NCBI GenBank assembly: GCA_038049695.1
Contig: CP142458.1
Span: forward strand, 44,671,501-44,735,500
Length of the DNA stretch: 64,000 bases
Direction of reading: 5' to 3'
Source of the DNA: Cinnamomum chago
Lineage: Eukaryota; Streptophyta; Magnoliopsida; Laurales; Lauraceae
The notes beneath the pieces are model-generated. The model did no database searches. It was given only the letters and a program-made list of their open reading frames with translations, and was not told the origin of the DNA. This document shows, in pieces, positions 19,014-31,055 of the stretch (position 1 is its first letter; the number at the start of each line of letters is the position of its first letter). The position numbers were made by a program, and so were the translations under genes.

Positions 19014-20266
19014 TGTTAGAAATGAGTATAAACTAGGATCTCTAGATATTGCGTACAGATCGTTGTGGAAATTTCTTTGAACGAATATGATTAAATCATA
19101 CTTGCGAGATCTCTCTGATTTGATCTCGAACTTGCAGCGGCCCGAAATCCCCAAGATCTTCTACTGTATTCCTATATGCTAGAACTCGCACCAGGGAGTG
19201 GGCCTATTCTGCTCTCTAAAAATGAGATTTCTCTCTTCTTATACTTGTGTGTTAACCTAGGGAGCAATAACACATATTTATAGGCTACAATAGGGGCCTT
19301 AAAAAGGAAATAAAGATAGACTCCTTATAGAACTAGAAAACCCTAATTCGACCCAAATTAGAATCCTAGTTCCGTAAATTACAATTCAGTCCACTAAAGA
19401 ATTGTAATTGCACTCCTGTCCTTATTCTCAAAATAATATTTCGAGCTTCTTGTTATTAAATGCTTATTAATCTCCCCATGTTAAGATTCCAGATATCCAT
19501 CGATTAAATCATTACCGACATCCATATTTAATCGATATCTTTATAATTCCTTGAGACCTTACACTTTATTTATTTGATATGTCGGACACAAAGTCCACCT
19601 GCAGGATTTAACATAATCAAAACTTAAAAGCTTCATCAAGGGGATATCATCAATCCCTATTACGGGACCTGGATTCCGTCAATAAACTAATATCCACCAT
19701 ACAGGTAGTGTAGTCGTCCAATTCATTGAGATTATTGACCCATAGAAGATCTCACTCCTTCGTAAATCAAAATGCCAAACACTAAATGTATGTGTCCCTT
19801 ATTTATGTCGGGATTAAGAGTACAAGCACTCATAATAACCATTTAGATGTTCATCATCTTATATAGTCAGTATAAAGATAATAAACTCAAAAGCACGGTC
19901 TTGTTCAATACACACAAAGCGTACTAACATAATGAGTTGAAACTATACCGTTTCCCACAGCCAAGACAAGCCTGCTGAAACATCATGCTACAATCGTACC
20001 AATGGTGTGTCCAGATCCATCTAGCTTGTGAACAACAACTTATATTCCTTAAGAACCGACAAATGAGTCATCCGTGTATAAGTAAAATTCTACACACCAA
20101 CTTGTCTAATTTATAGAATAAAGGACACTCACATGCATAATAATTAATAATGCAATCATTTGCCCATATAAAATCTCAGTTAGATGAGAAAAATAAATAT
20201 ACTAAAAATAAATTAATCAGTCATAGACAAATACATAAAGTTTGATTTTAGTATAAATGTCCAACA
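19014..20266 (-). repeat. Copia-C left LTR
   Basis: The plus-strand form starts TGTTAGAAATGAG and ends ATGTCCAACA. Its 1,253 bp pair with the inverted LTR at 21,526-22,777, about 95% alike by eye. Confidence 0.9.
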
Positions 20267-21525
20267 GAGATAAACTCCACAAGACAGGCGGTGACCAACC
20301 GAAAAGCAAGGACATTTAGGCAAGATTAAAATGGAGAGAAAAACCAATAATTTGCTATGGTCAGCAGCAAGATTTTCTGAAATGACAATGATATTGCAAG
20401 CGGGTGTGAGAGAGAAGAAATGAGTTTGAAATTTAAATAAATTTGCATTTGAATTTAAAGTAGAACTTGAAAGGTTTCAATTAGTTTTTTATAAGAGAAA
20501 TGACCAAAAGGTTCTAGTGAAGGACAACGATATCAAAAAAGGGTGGAGGTGTTTTAGCATACTTTTAATTGAGGATTATGTAGGAGACATAAGAACAAAA
20601 GAGGATACTTCATGAGCAAAGCATATTTTTTCTCGTATAATTAAGGTAGTGGAAGTGAGGAAAGCATTAAAACAAACGAAGACATGAACGGCTATGGGTC
20701 CAGATGACATCTCGATTGAGGCTTTGAAATGCTTAGGAGAAGTTAGGGAGATTTTTCTAGCAAAAAAAAAAAAGAGGTTGGGGAGATTTGGTTAACTAGA
20801 CTCTTCGATAAGATATTAATAACAAAGAAAATACCTGATGAATGGAGAAGTAGTGTTGTAGTACCTATATATAAGAACAAGGGAAATATACAAAACTGTA
20901 CCAACTATCGTGAGATTAAACTTATGAGTCATACGATGAAGTTATGGGAGAGAGTAATGGAGCAAAGACTTAGACAGAAGACCAAGATATCTGAAAATCA
21001 GTTCAGTTTTATGCTAGGGAGGTCAACGATGGAAGCAACCTTCTGACTTAGACAATTAATGGAAAAATATCGATTGAAGAGGAAAAATCCGTATATGGTC
21101 TTCATCAATCTAGAAAAATCCTACAACAGGGTACTTAGAGATTTAATTTGGTGGGTTTTAAATAAAAGAAACGTTCCAAGAGGTTATAATGATATTATTA
21201 AAGACATGTATGAAGGGGAAGTAACGAGTGTGAGAACTAGTTATAGAGAGGCAGGGGAGTTCCCAGTGATAATAGGTATGCATCAGGGGTCAGCCCTAAG
21301 CCCTTATCTCTTTGCACTAGTTATGGATGAGTTAAATGCTCATATTCAAGAAGAGGTACCTTGGTGTATGCTATTTGTAGATGATATGATAGATGAATCA
21401 AGAGATGGTGCGAATGCAAAACTCGAGAGGTGGCGTGAGGCTTAGAATCGAAAGGGTTTAAAATAAGTCGTACAAAGGCGGAATATATAGATTGTGACTT
21501 CAGTGGGCATATAGAGAGTTGAAAT
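20267..21525 (+). pseudogene. RTE-type LINE fragment, reverse transcriptase region
   Basis: From about 20,480 the plus strand encodes pieces of a plant RTE-clade LINE reverse transcriptase: KDNDIKKGWRCF, GPDDISIEALKCLG, NYREIKLMSHTMKLWERVME, SENQFSFMLGRSTMEA, MVFINLEKSYNRVLRDLIWW, GMHQGSALSPYLFALVMDEL, then LFVDDM (family usual FADD) near 21,370. The 128-codon frame at 21,059-21,445 covers the core. A 35-bp A-rich insertion between repeated words (20,741-20,754 and 20,776-20,789) shifts the frame, a stop precedes 21,059, and the region after 21,445 has several stops. Both LINE ends are missing; the two Copia-C copies abut it. Dead copy. Confidence 0.85.
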
Positions 21526-22777
21526 TGTTGAAAATTTATACTAAACACATACTTTATGTATTTGTCTATGACTGATTCATTTTTAGTATATTTTGTTTTC
21601 TCATCTAACTAAGTTTTTATATGGGCAAATGATTGCATTATTAATTATTATGCATGTAAGTGTCCTTTATTCTATAAAGTAGACAAGTTGGTGTGTAGAG
21701 TTTTACTTATACACGGAAGACTCATTTATCGGTTCTTATGGAATATAAATTGTTGTTGACAATCTAGATAGATCTGGACACACCATCGGTACGATTGTAG
21801 CATGATGTTTCAGCAGGCTTGTCTTGGCTACGGGAAACGGTATAGTTTCGACTCATTATGCTAGTACACTTTGTGTGTACTGAACAGGACCATGTTTTTG
21901 AGTTTATTATCTTTGTACTGACTATATAGCATGATGAACACCCAAATGGTTATTATGAGTGCTTGTACTCTTAATCCCGACATAAATAATAGACACATAC
22001 ATTTAGTGTTTAGCATTTTGATTTACGAAGAAGTGAGATCTTTTATGGGTTAATAATCTCAGTGAATTGGATGACTACACTACGTGCATGGTGGATATTA
22101 GTTTATTGACGGAATCCATGTCCCGTAATAGGGATTGATGATTTCCCCTTGATGAAGCTTTTAAGTTTTGATTATGTCAAACCCTGCAGGTGGACTTTGT
22201 GTCCGACATATCAAATAAGTTAAGTGTAAGGTCTCAAGGAATTATAAAGATATCGATTAAATATGGATGTCAGTAATGATTTAATTGATGGATATCTGAA
22301 ATCTTAACGTGGGGAGATTAATAACAAGAAGCTTGAAATATTATTTTGAGAATAAGGACAGGAGTGCAATGACAATTCTTTAGTGGATTGAATTGTAATT
22401 TATGGAACTAGGATTCTAATTTGGGTCGAATTAGGGTTTTCTAGTTCTATAAGGAGCCTATCTTTATTTCCTTTTTAAGGTCCCTATTGTAGCCTATAAA
22501 TATGTGTTATTGCTGCCTAGGTTAACACACAAGTATAAGAAGAGAGAAATCTCGTTTTTAGAGAGCAGAAGAGAATTCGTAGAAGAGGCCCACTCCCTGG
22601 TGCGAGTTCTAGCATATAGGAATACAGTAGAAGATCTTGGGAATTTCGGGCCGCTGCAAGTTCGAGATCAAATCAGAGAGATCTCGCATGTATGATTTAA
22701 TCTTATTCGTTCAAAGAAATTTCCGCAACGATCTGTACGCAATATCTAGAGATCCTAGTTTATACTCATTTCTAACA
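21526..22777 (+). repeat. Copia-C right 5' LTR
   Basis: Begins TGTTGAAAATTT and ends TTTCTAACA, 1,252 bp. It is the inverted partner of 19,014-20,266. The last five bases before it, gaaat, would be the target duplication, but the other end is outside the window. Confidence 0.9.
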
Positions 22778-22779
22778 AT

Positions 22780-22792
22780 TGGTATCAGAGCC
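22780..22792 (+). promoter_or_regulatory. Primer-binding site, tRNA-Met type (Copia-C)
   Basis: TGGTATCAGAGCC two bases after the LTR matches the 3' end of initiator tRNA-Met. The leader from here to 23,986 has two ~65-bp repeats and no protein-like frame. Confidence 0.9.
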
Positions 22793-23986
22793 GATCTTGA
22801 TAATGCGTATGGATTGAAGAAAACATAGTAAGATTATAGGTTGCTATAAAGTAACATGGTCTGATATTGCTGTAAGTAACCCTTGTTTTGCAGCGATATA
22901 TCTAACACTTGTTTTGCAGCAACTGAGTTACTGATCTGGCTATCATGGTCACCATGTGTGTATGTTATGTGAATGGATCCCATGAATTAAATTCATGGTT
23001 ACTATTTTACGTATTCAATACAATTTTTATGGTGATGTAATTATATTGACATAGCATGTGAACTCTGTTCGTCAGGAGGCTTAGGGTTCAATGTAATTTT
23101 ATGGTGATGTAATCATAGTGAGATAGCTTGTGAACTTCGTTCGTCAGCTCGATCCCCACCGAGGGACACCCCCGGATCCCCTCTGCGAAGCACATGTTTG
23201 AAGAAGTGGCAATCATGAAGACAAAAGGATCCTACTTGACCATGATAGCTAGGCATCTTGTGCTGGTTGTCATTCTTTTTTTTTGCTTGGATGTCTATTA
23301 TTATCATTGCTTGCTAGATATGATATTAATCATGTTTAATTATGTTTAGAATGGTGTAGTAGTAAAGACATAGTTGCCTATTACTACTAGATTTCAAACT
23401 GGCCTTAATTAAACTATTTTATAAGAGCCCTCATTGTTAAATAACTAAGTGGGAGAGGGAACTCCCAAGTTCCCACGGTCTCCATCATTGGTTTGTAGGA
23501 GATGTAATTGATTTATGTGTTGACCTTGGAGTCTTCCTCCTAATCGGATGAGTTGATTATGGAATCTCCAATACAAACTCCCATATGGATGATTTAGGGT
23601 AATTATTAGTATAGGTCTTCTCTCCATCTGATGGGACCGAATACAGAATAATGGACCTTGAATTTAATGATGGTATACACTTAGTGATAAATAACAGTAT
23701 GCTCTCCATCGAGCCACTTCTATTATTTATAGGACCAAAGTTAAAGCAGCTATTTGGTTTTACTTGGCATGGTTTGTTGCCTTGATAGTAGAACTAAAAG
23801 GTTATATCCTATCTGAACAAAATTAGTATGGTACTTGTCCTCACATCGAGGCATACTATGCATTGGTGTTTTAGATTGTTGTCGGATTCTTTTATTATTG
23901 GCGGAGGGAGCCATTTTCTTTTTGAATCCAAAGATTTATTTTTGCCCATCATAATTTGTTAATTATGTAAATCTCAGGTTTTAAAA

Positions 23987-24502
23987 ATGGGTGCCTTCAA
24001 TCCACTTGCTGTAATTCTCAAAGAACACAAACTCACTGGACCTAATTACATTGGCTAGAAAAGAAATCTGAATATTGTGCTAACTGCTGAAGAGTACAAA
24101 TATGTGCTCACTGAGGTTTGCCCAAAGAAACCTAAAGATGGATGTACCGATGTGGTTGCCATCGAGGCATACAAAAAATGGATCAAGGCTGATGAGATGG
24201 CGTGATGTTACATGTTGGCATCCATGTCAAATGTTTTGCAACATCAACATCAATCTTGTCATACTGCCTATGACATCATGTACAGTCTCAAGGAGATGTT
24301 TGGTGATCAGGAGAGGGCAGCAAGACAGGTTGCCATGAAAGAACTGTTTAACAGTAAGATGGCTGAAGGTACCTCTGTGAGGGATCATGTCCTCAAAATG
24401 ATGGGACACCTCAATGAATTACAAGTCCTTGGAGCTGAAATTGATGGGGAGACCCAGATCGATATCATTCTCCAGTCCTTGACTGATTCCTTTGAGAGTT
24501 TT
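23987..24502 (+). pseudogene. Copia-C Gag, N-terminal part
   Basis: Starts ATG in MGAFNPLAVILKEHKLTGPN, a standard Copia Gag opening, followed by NLNIVLTAEEYKYVLTEVCP, then AARQVAMKELFNSKMAEGTS and EIDGETQIDIILQSLTDSF. This is the capsid-type region of plant Copia Gag. It stops at solo LTR D1, inserted at 24,503. Broken. Confidence 0.85.
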
Positions 24503-25012
24503 TGTCACGCCCCCGAACCAGAACCTCGGGGGCGGGAAATGGGATTAAGCACCAATAATATTTTACTTCTCCCAGGATCCGCGTGTGTGAAGACAACACA
24601 TTCTGAATATTTTGCGGAAGCATTTGTGGCGTTGCGACCCGAAGTCCGTGGCCATCGGATTCCGCGTCGCACTCAACCTTTAGCGTATAGCTATTATATC
24701 AAGAATCATATCAGACTGGAGTAACCATCACAATAAATTACAGAGCTGACAGTAACAAGATATTACATTCCCAAATATATTCAAGTTACAATTATCAATG
24801 TACATTAATTAAGAATCCCAAGAAAAAGGCTAATAAAAGCCATACAACAATAAGCTATAAACTACTACCCAAATGTGACGTAGCTCCGATGTCAAGCTCA
24901 ATGTCTACATGACATAGCCGACAAAACAACCTGCAAGGCATGACTCCACAGCCAACAAAAACACTCAACTCGGGACGAAGAAATCTGAACCTGAGTACCA
25001 AAAGTAGTGGGT

Positions 25013-25028
25013 CAGACACGACGGTCTG
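25013..25028 (-). other. Conserved hairpin in D1
   Basis: CAGAC and GTCTG separated by six bases. On the minus strand it is followed by GACCCA and TTTTGGTACTCAGG. The same arrangement with a different stem is found in the Tekay-like LTRs at 53,338-53,353 and about 61,196-61,212. Confidence 0.65.
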
Positions 25029-25084
25029 GCAGGTGGATGAAAAGATCACAAATATACTAAAGAATAAAACATATAATAAATCAT

Positions 25085-26000
25085 GCTAATCGATCAAATG
25101 CTGCATATAATTAAACGGGTGCAAAGTCGGGAATCTCGGGAAAACCTGTATTCATTTCAAGCATGGGTAAAACATGAATATCTAATAAAACATGTGTTCA
25201 TTTACATCATCTATAATCATAGATATTTAACAATCGGGTATTCGTCTAAAACATGTTTAAATATAGTGGTTTGACAAAACAAACGTTCATTTGAGACTTA
25301 GGTAAAAACATAAGTATACAACAAACCATGTATTCATAGCAGTCTAGCAAAACCAATGTCCATTCGAAACATATGTAAAAATACGGATATTTAACAAACC
25401 GGGTGTTCATTTAAAACAGGTGTACCCAAAGAAATCTGACAAGACTAATGTTCATTTATACCTATTCCAAAGTATGGATATTTAAACAAATCGGGTATCA
25501 TGTAAAATAGGTATAAACATAGGAATCTGGCAAAACAAGTGTCATCTAAAACATGTATAAATGTGGCGGTATGGCAAAACAACGTTCATTTGAAACCTAT
25601 GTAGAAATTTGGATATTTAACAAACCGGGTGTTCGTTTAAACAGGTGTAACCAAAGAAATCTGACAAGACTAATGTTCATTTATACGTATTTCAAAACAT
25701 GGGTATTCAACCAATCGAGTATCATTTAAAAACAGGTATAAACATAGTGATCTGGCAAAACAAGTGTCATCTAAAACATATTTCAAAGCATGGATATTTA
25801 ACAAATCGGGTATTCATTTAAAACATGTATAAACCTGGGGATTTGACAAACCAAATGTCATTTAAAACAAAGTATGGATATTTAACAATTCAGGTACTCC
25901 TTTAAAGCATCTGTAATCATATAAATCTAGCAAAACCATTGATCGTTTGAAACATGTCTAAAAGCATGGGTATTCACCCAATTAGCATCCATTTAAAACC
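25085..26000. repeat. Degenerate tandem repeats in D1
   Basis: Words such as GGATATTTAACAAA, CGGGTATTCATTTAAAAC, ATCTGGCAAAACAAGTGTCA and AAACATGTATAAA recur about every 60-115 bp. The equivalent region of D2 is about 32,395-33,130. No coding capacity. Confidence 0.75.
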
Positions 26001-27127
26001 TGTGCATGTACAAAGAACAGAAAACAATATAATAATAACTGAATTTACATTGGAGAATATGAACACTTGTTTAGATAACAACTCTCATAAAGGAAACAAA
26101 TCATATATCGAAAAACAAGTAAGCAATATAAACATGTCGGGTATCCAAGGGAGCGGGAACTGGCAAGGTGGCAATCACAAGAAGCTAAGTCCTCTATCAC
26201 CGAAGTGACAAGAGTATAACGGGACGTTGGTCTCAGTCACACAAGGTGAGGAGACTCAACGCAAATCATATATACAATATAAATATACGGGAACGGGACC
26301 ACGGTAGCGAACCGGGTATCGGGACGGGACCACGGCAATAACCGGGTATCGGGATCCAAACTGCAGCTGGCAGGACGGGAGAGGGATTTCCAAGTCAGTG
26401 GATCAGACTGACAAGGTATCCAAGCTTAGTGATGCCGACTCATAGGATAAAACCAATCGAGACATATGCGAGTAATCAAGTACAGTAAATAAACGGGTAA
26501 AACGGGGGTGCTCAAGGGCACACTGTCACTACATATCGGGCAATACATTTCGGGACAATTCACTGTTACTAGTGTAACTTCAATGCTTTCGGGAAAACAA
26601 GTAAATCAAGTGCAATAAATAAACGGGTAAAACGGGGTGCTCAAGGGCACACTTTCATATCATGTGGTGCAATGCACTTCGGGACAAATAACTGTTACTA
26701 GAGTAACTTCAATGTTTTCGGGAAAACAAGTCATATAATGCAAATCTTGGAAATGAAGTGAAACAATAAATTATAACAATTTCGGGAAAAGCATTAATTT
26801 CAAGATCTATTTAAGTGAATAGGGGTCCCGTATGTCGATTATAGTCATTACTTGGTACTCCTTGAGTTTGAAGACATTCTGGGCTCCTTATGCACTTTTA
26901 CGCTTTTCAAATGCACAACATCAAGTTGAAAACTCTTAATCACATACTAGTTTTCATTGGTTCAAATATCCACTTCACTTTTCAATCTTTTATCACTAAG
27001 ATAAGTATACCATTGGATTCCTTATTTCAAGAGCTTTCCAACGGTATATAGAACTTCCAAATCCGATATGGGAATCAAAAGTTATAGGCGTTTCAAAGTG
27101 ACAATTTTTACCCCCCTGCAGGTTCCC

Positions 27128-27235
27128 GGCGTCCGGACGCCAGAAACCAGGCGTCTGGACGCCCGGAAGCAGAAAAGGGCGCCCAGGTCTCTGTCTCCTG
27201 GCGTCTGGACGCCCGAAACCTGGCGTCTGGACGCC
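27128..27235. promoter_or_regulatory. Palindrome cluster GGCGTCTGGACGCC (D1)
   Basis: Copies start at 27,128, 27,150, 27,200 and 27,222, in two pairs each exactly 22 bp apart. Each is GGCGTC and GACGCC around two bases. The cluster lies about 1 kb downstream of the LTR TATA box, so it would be in the transcribed leader. Function unknown. Confidence 0.75.
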
Positions 27236-28274
27236 AGGAGGCAGAAACCTCCCAGGCAACTGAAATTTTGGTGTTCTTTTTGACATCCTTTCCCTCCTTT
27301 CTCTTCCACTTGAACTCTTATACAAATTGAGCTTTTCCTTGCTTCAACAAACATCCAAACTAAAATAAAACTCTCATCAAAACTTCAATGAATCATTAAA
27401 TCTAAACACCTCTTTTTCCACATTTTAATCCCCAAACAAGGAGAGGAGTTCCCATCATATACAAGGGTTCATTTGAGCCAAAATCTATGGATAAACAAAG
27501 TCTATTGATCACATTCCCATAACCAGAGATGTTTTAGCAAAACTCTATAAATGAGTATCAATTTCAAATCAATGTAACTCATAAACATAACCATGAATAG
27601 CCAAACCAATCCTATTCCTTATAAAACCATATGAGCAAACTTGATCAAATGAAATGCATACCTCTCCAAGAGATTAACAAGATAGAAACAACCATTAATG
27701 TGCAAATTTCGAAATCCATATATATGTGACAAGGAGCATAGGTGCACACATGTATCCAATGATCAAGAACAAGAATTAAACTTAGGGTTTTCTCATAAAA
27801 CTTCGATAACATTAAAACCATCCATTCATCCACTTGCCTTTGACTCTAATCAAGCAAATCAAGCTCCTAATCACCTCTCAAGCTCAAGATCCACAATCTC
27901 TACAAAAACCCCCAAAACAACCCAAAAATGGGTTAAACAATGAAATGACAATGAAACTTTCCAATAATCAAGGTGGAGCTTCTCTAAGGCTAGAAGATTA
28001 CAAATCTAGAAGATGGGAAGAATCACTTACTTGGAAGGTCCTCTAATGGACAAGGTGAGCTCAAGGGAGGTCTTGTGATGGAGGGTTCTCTTCACAAATG
28101 GTATCAATGGAAAGCTTGCAAGATGAAGAAGAAGAAGGTGGCCTCCATTTCTTGATTGATGAACTATTGGTATGGCTTGGAGATGAAGAAGCAAGAAGAA
28201 GAAGAAGAAGTTGCAAGAAAAGCCCTAGGCTCAGCTGGAACAATGGAGAATGGAGTGAATGAAGGAGACGGGTT

Positions 28275-28285
28275 CCCCTTATAAG
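28275..28285 (-). promoter_or_regulatory. TATA box in D1
   Basis: The minus strand reads CTTATAAGGGG, followed by a leader rich in CTTCTTCTTC. The same site, CTTATAAGAGG, is at 30,070-30,080 on the plus strand in D2. Confidence 0.6.
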
Positions 28286-28798
28286 CAAGTGGGGTTTGGG
28301 TCCCACAACTTAAGGGACTTGGGTGGCTGAAATCATCTAATTCGGGACTTCGGATGGATTCGACGAAGAAGGAAGAAATGATCGTCGAAATATCTAGTTT
28401 CCAAAAAGTATATGTTTCACGAATTTCGAGAATATCAAGTTTTGGGTACAGATTTGGTGTGCAATGACTGTTTTGCCCTCAAGGCCAAGAAATCGGTTTT
28501 TGGGTTCTCAAATGGATACGAGATCAACATGAAAGTTGTAGGATTCCTCAAGATGAATGCAACGGGCCAAAAACACGATACGAAACAAATCGGGAAAATC
28601 TCACAAGAAAAGCAAAGCCGAAAAGGGAACCCCCAAAGGGCCCCACAAGCTACCAAAGCACTCAAAAGCCCAAAACTAGAAGAAAAACCATTCTAGCTCA
28701 CAAACTCAACCCAACAACTACTAATCCCACTAAAAGAACTAATCCACAAATAAAACAACACTAATCCAAGAGATTAGGGGTCGGGTTCTCACAGTTTT

Positions 28799-29560
28799 CA
28801 CTTAAATTACAACATGAACAAGCTCAGTTCTTCTCTGGCGGAATTACTCAAGGAACTTCAGGCTGCTGAGGGACTTCTAAAAAAGCCACCTAGTGTTCAC
28901 GTTGCTGAAAAAGGTTCTGTTTCTAAGCCGAAAGGCAAGAAGAAACATAAAAAGGGTCAGAATCGTAAGGGAGTTTCTCAAGGGAGCAACAGACCACAGG
29001 GTGCAGTGAAGAAGCTTAATGGCAAGTGTTTTCGTTGCAAGCAAGCAGGGCACTGGAAAAAGCAATGTCCAACTTTTCTCAACAAAGTGAAAAATAAAGG
29101 TAAATTTCATTCACTAGTTGTTGAATCATGGTTGGTGGTTGTATCTACCGGTACCTGGTGTGTAGATACGGAAGCCACTAATCATGTTTGCAATTCTTTA
29201 CAAAGGTTTCAGGAAACCAGGCAGCTAAGTGATGGAGAGATTTATTTGCTTCTGGGTGATGCGACGAGAGTAGCAGCAGTTGCAGTAGGAGACGTTTGTC
29301 TAAGTTTTAGTAGAGATAGGACTTTAATTTTAAAAGATTGTCTTTATGTTCCCTCCATTAGGAGGAATTTAACTTCTGTTTCCAAGTTGGTTAAAGACAG
29401 ATATTTCGTTCTTTTTAATAAATTTGTGGTTATTAAGCACAATAAGTGTTTTATCTGTTTAGAGTCATTGGTGGATGATCTTTATATTATTGATCCTGTC
29501 TCTCCTAAACTGCAACTGACCGAATCAAATAACACAACTACACTACCATGTAAGAGAAAG
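28799..29560 (+). pseudogene. Copia-C Gag zinc knuckle and protease
   Basis: Contains the Gag knuckle CFRCKQAGHWKKQC (CX2CX4HX4C) and then the retroelement protease start WCVDTEATNHVCNSLQRF (usual form D-S/T-G-A) with LILKDCLYVPSIRRNLTSVS downstream. It resumes after D1 and stops where D2 is inserted at 29,561. Broken. Confidence 0.88.
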
Positions 29561-30940
29561 TGTGAGAACCCGACCCCTAATCTCTTGGATTAGTGTTGTT
29601 TTATTTGGTGGATTAGTTTCTTTTAGTGGGATTAGTATTTGTTGGGTTGAGTCTGTGAGCTAGAATGATTTTCTTCTAGTTTTGGGCTTTTGAGTGCTTT
29701 GGTAGCTTGTGGGGCCCTTTAGGGGTTCCCTTTTCGGCTTTGCATTTACTTGTGAGATTTTCCCGATTTGTTTCGTATTGTGTTTTTGGCCGTTGCATTC
29801 ATCTTGAGGAATCCTACAACTTTCATGTTGATCCCATATCCATTTGAGAACCCGAAACCCGATTTCTTGTCCTTGAGGGCAAAACAGTCTTTTCACACCA
29901 AATCTGTACCCAAAACTCGATATTCTCGAAATCCGTGAAACATATACTTTTTGGAAACTAAATATTTCGACGATCATTTCTTCCTTCTTCGTCGAATCCA
30001 TCCGAGGTCCCGAATTAGATGATTTCAGCCACCCAAGTTCTTTAAGTTGTGGGACCCAAACCTCACTTGCTTATAAGAGGAACCCATCCCCTTCATTGCA
30101 TCCCATTCTCCATTGTTCCAGCACAACTATTGAGCCTAGGGCTTTTCTTGCAACTTCTTCTTCTTCTTGCTTCTTCATCTCCAAGCCACACCAAGAGTTC
30201 ATCAATCAAGAAATGGAGATCATCAATCTCTTCCTCATCTTGCAAGCTTTCCATTGATACCATTTGTGAAGAGAACCCTCCATCACAAGACTTCCTTTGA
30301 GTTTACCTTGTCCATTAGAGGACCTTGCAAGTAAGTGTTCTTCTTCATCTTCTAGATTTGTAATCTTCTAGCCTTAGAGAAGCTCCACCTTGATTATTGA
30401 AAGGTTCCCTTGTCATTTCATTGTTTAACCCATTTTAGGGTTTGTTTTGGGGGTTTTTGTAGAGATTGTGGATCTTGAGCTTGAGAGGTGATTAGGAGCT
30501 TGATTTGCTAGATTGGAACCCAAGGCAAGTGGATGATTGGATCATTTTGATTATTAACATGTTTTGTGAGAAAAACCTTGTTTCATTTAGGGTTTTGGTG
30601 ATGTTAGTAGTTGTCTTTACTATGATTAATGTTGATTTCGAAATGTGCTTATTGATGAGTTTATTTTCTCTCTTGTTCATACTTGAAAATGTATGCATCA
30701 TATTATCAAGGTTTCAAATGGTTTCACATGAATGAGTTTTCTCCACCTTGAGATTTATTGTGAATGGAAAGAATGAAAAGGGAGAAACTTGAAATGAGGA
30801 GCTCTTTAGCTCATTTTAATGTCTTGGAAAACATGTGTTTAAGTCATCTTGATTATGGTTCCATGTGGTTGATTATATGTTGGAAGGTAAGGAAAAAGGA
30901 ATGAAAAATCAAGTGTTTCCCGGACCTGCACGCCCAGGTC

Positions 30941-31055
30941 CGATCGATTGGACCTACAGGCCGATCGATCGGTCTGTCTTTTAACAGTAAGGCTTTTTGG
31001 GCCGATCGATCTGCCGATCGATTGGACCCTGGTACAGAAATTTCGGCCGATCGAT
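30941..31055. promoter_or_regulatory. Palindrome cluster CCGATCGATCGG (D2)
   Basis: CGATCGAT cores start at 30,941, 30,962, 31,003, 31,015 and 31,048: steps of 21, 41, 12 and 33 bp, all near whole helical turns. The place in the LTR matches the GGCGTC cluster of D1, but the word is unrelated. Confidence 0.7.

Larger units (their letters stand above)
17945..20266 (-). mobile_element. Copia-C, left copy: 5' LTR and leader only
   Basis: The minus strand shows LTR 19,014-20,266, primer site GGTATCAGAGCC (18,999-19,011) and leader sequence down to 17,945. It matches the reverse complement of 21,526 to about 23,700 in the right copy. The leader is cut at 17,945 by the Athila-like element. No coding part is in this window. 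Broken fossil. Confidence 0.88.
24503..28793 (-). mobile_element. D1: 4.3-kb solo LTR (Gypsy, likely Tekay-related)
   Basis: The plus-strand form begins TGTCACGCCCCC and ends GGTTCTCACA; target duplication gtttt at 24,498-24,502 and 28,794-28,798. No internal region, so it is a solo LTR or LTR-only relic. The minus-strand TATA box at 28,275-28,285, followed by a CT-rich leader, gives its direction. Parts in plus order: conserved hairpin 25,013-25,028, degenerate tandem repeats 25,085-26,000, variable module with palindromes 27,128-27,235, promoter. D2 is an inverted copy. The longest open frames are not protein-like. Confidence 0.88.

Noticed and set aside
21321-21548. Minus-strand frame across the LINE
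   Set aside because: It is the opposite strand of the LINE reverse transcriptase core and the start of the Copia-C LTR.
24503-28793. D1 and D2 as complete retroelements with internal genes
   Set aside because: Each has one TG...CA unit with a 5-bp duplication and no primer site, purine tract or second LTR inside, so solo LTR fits best.
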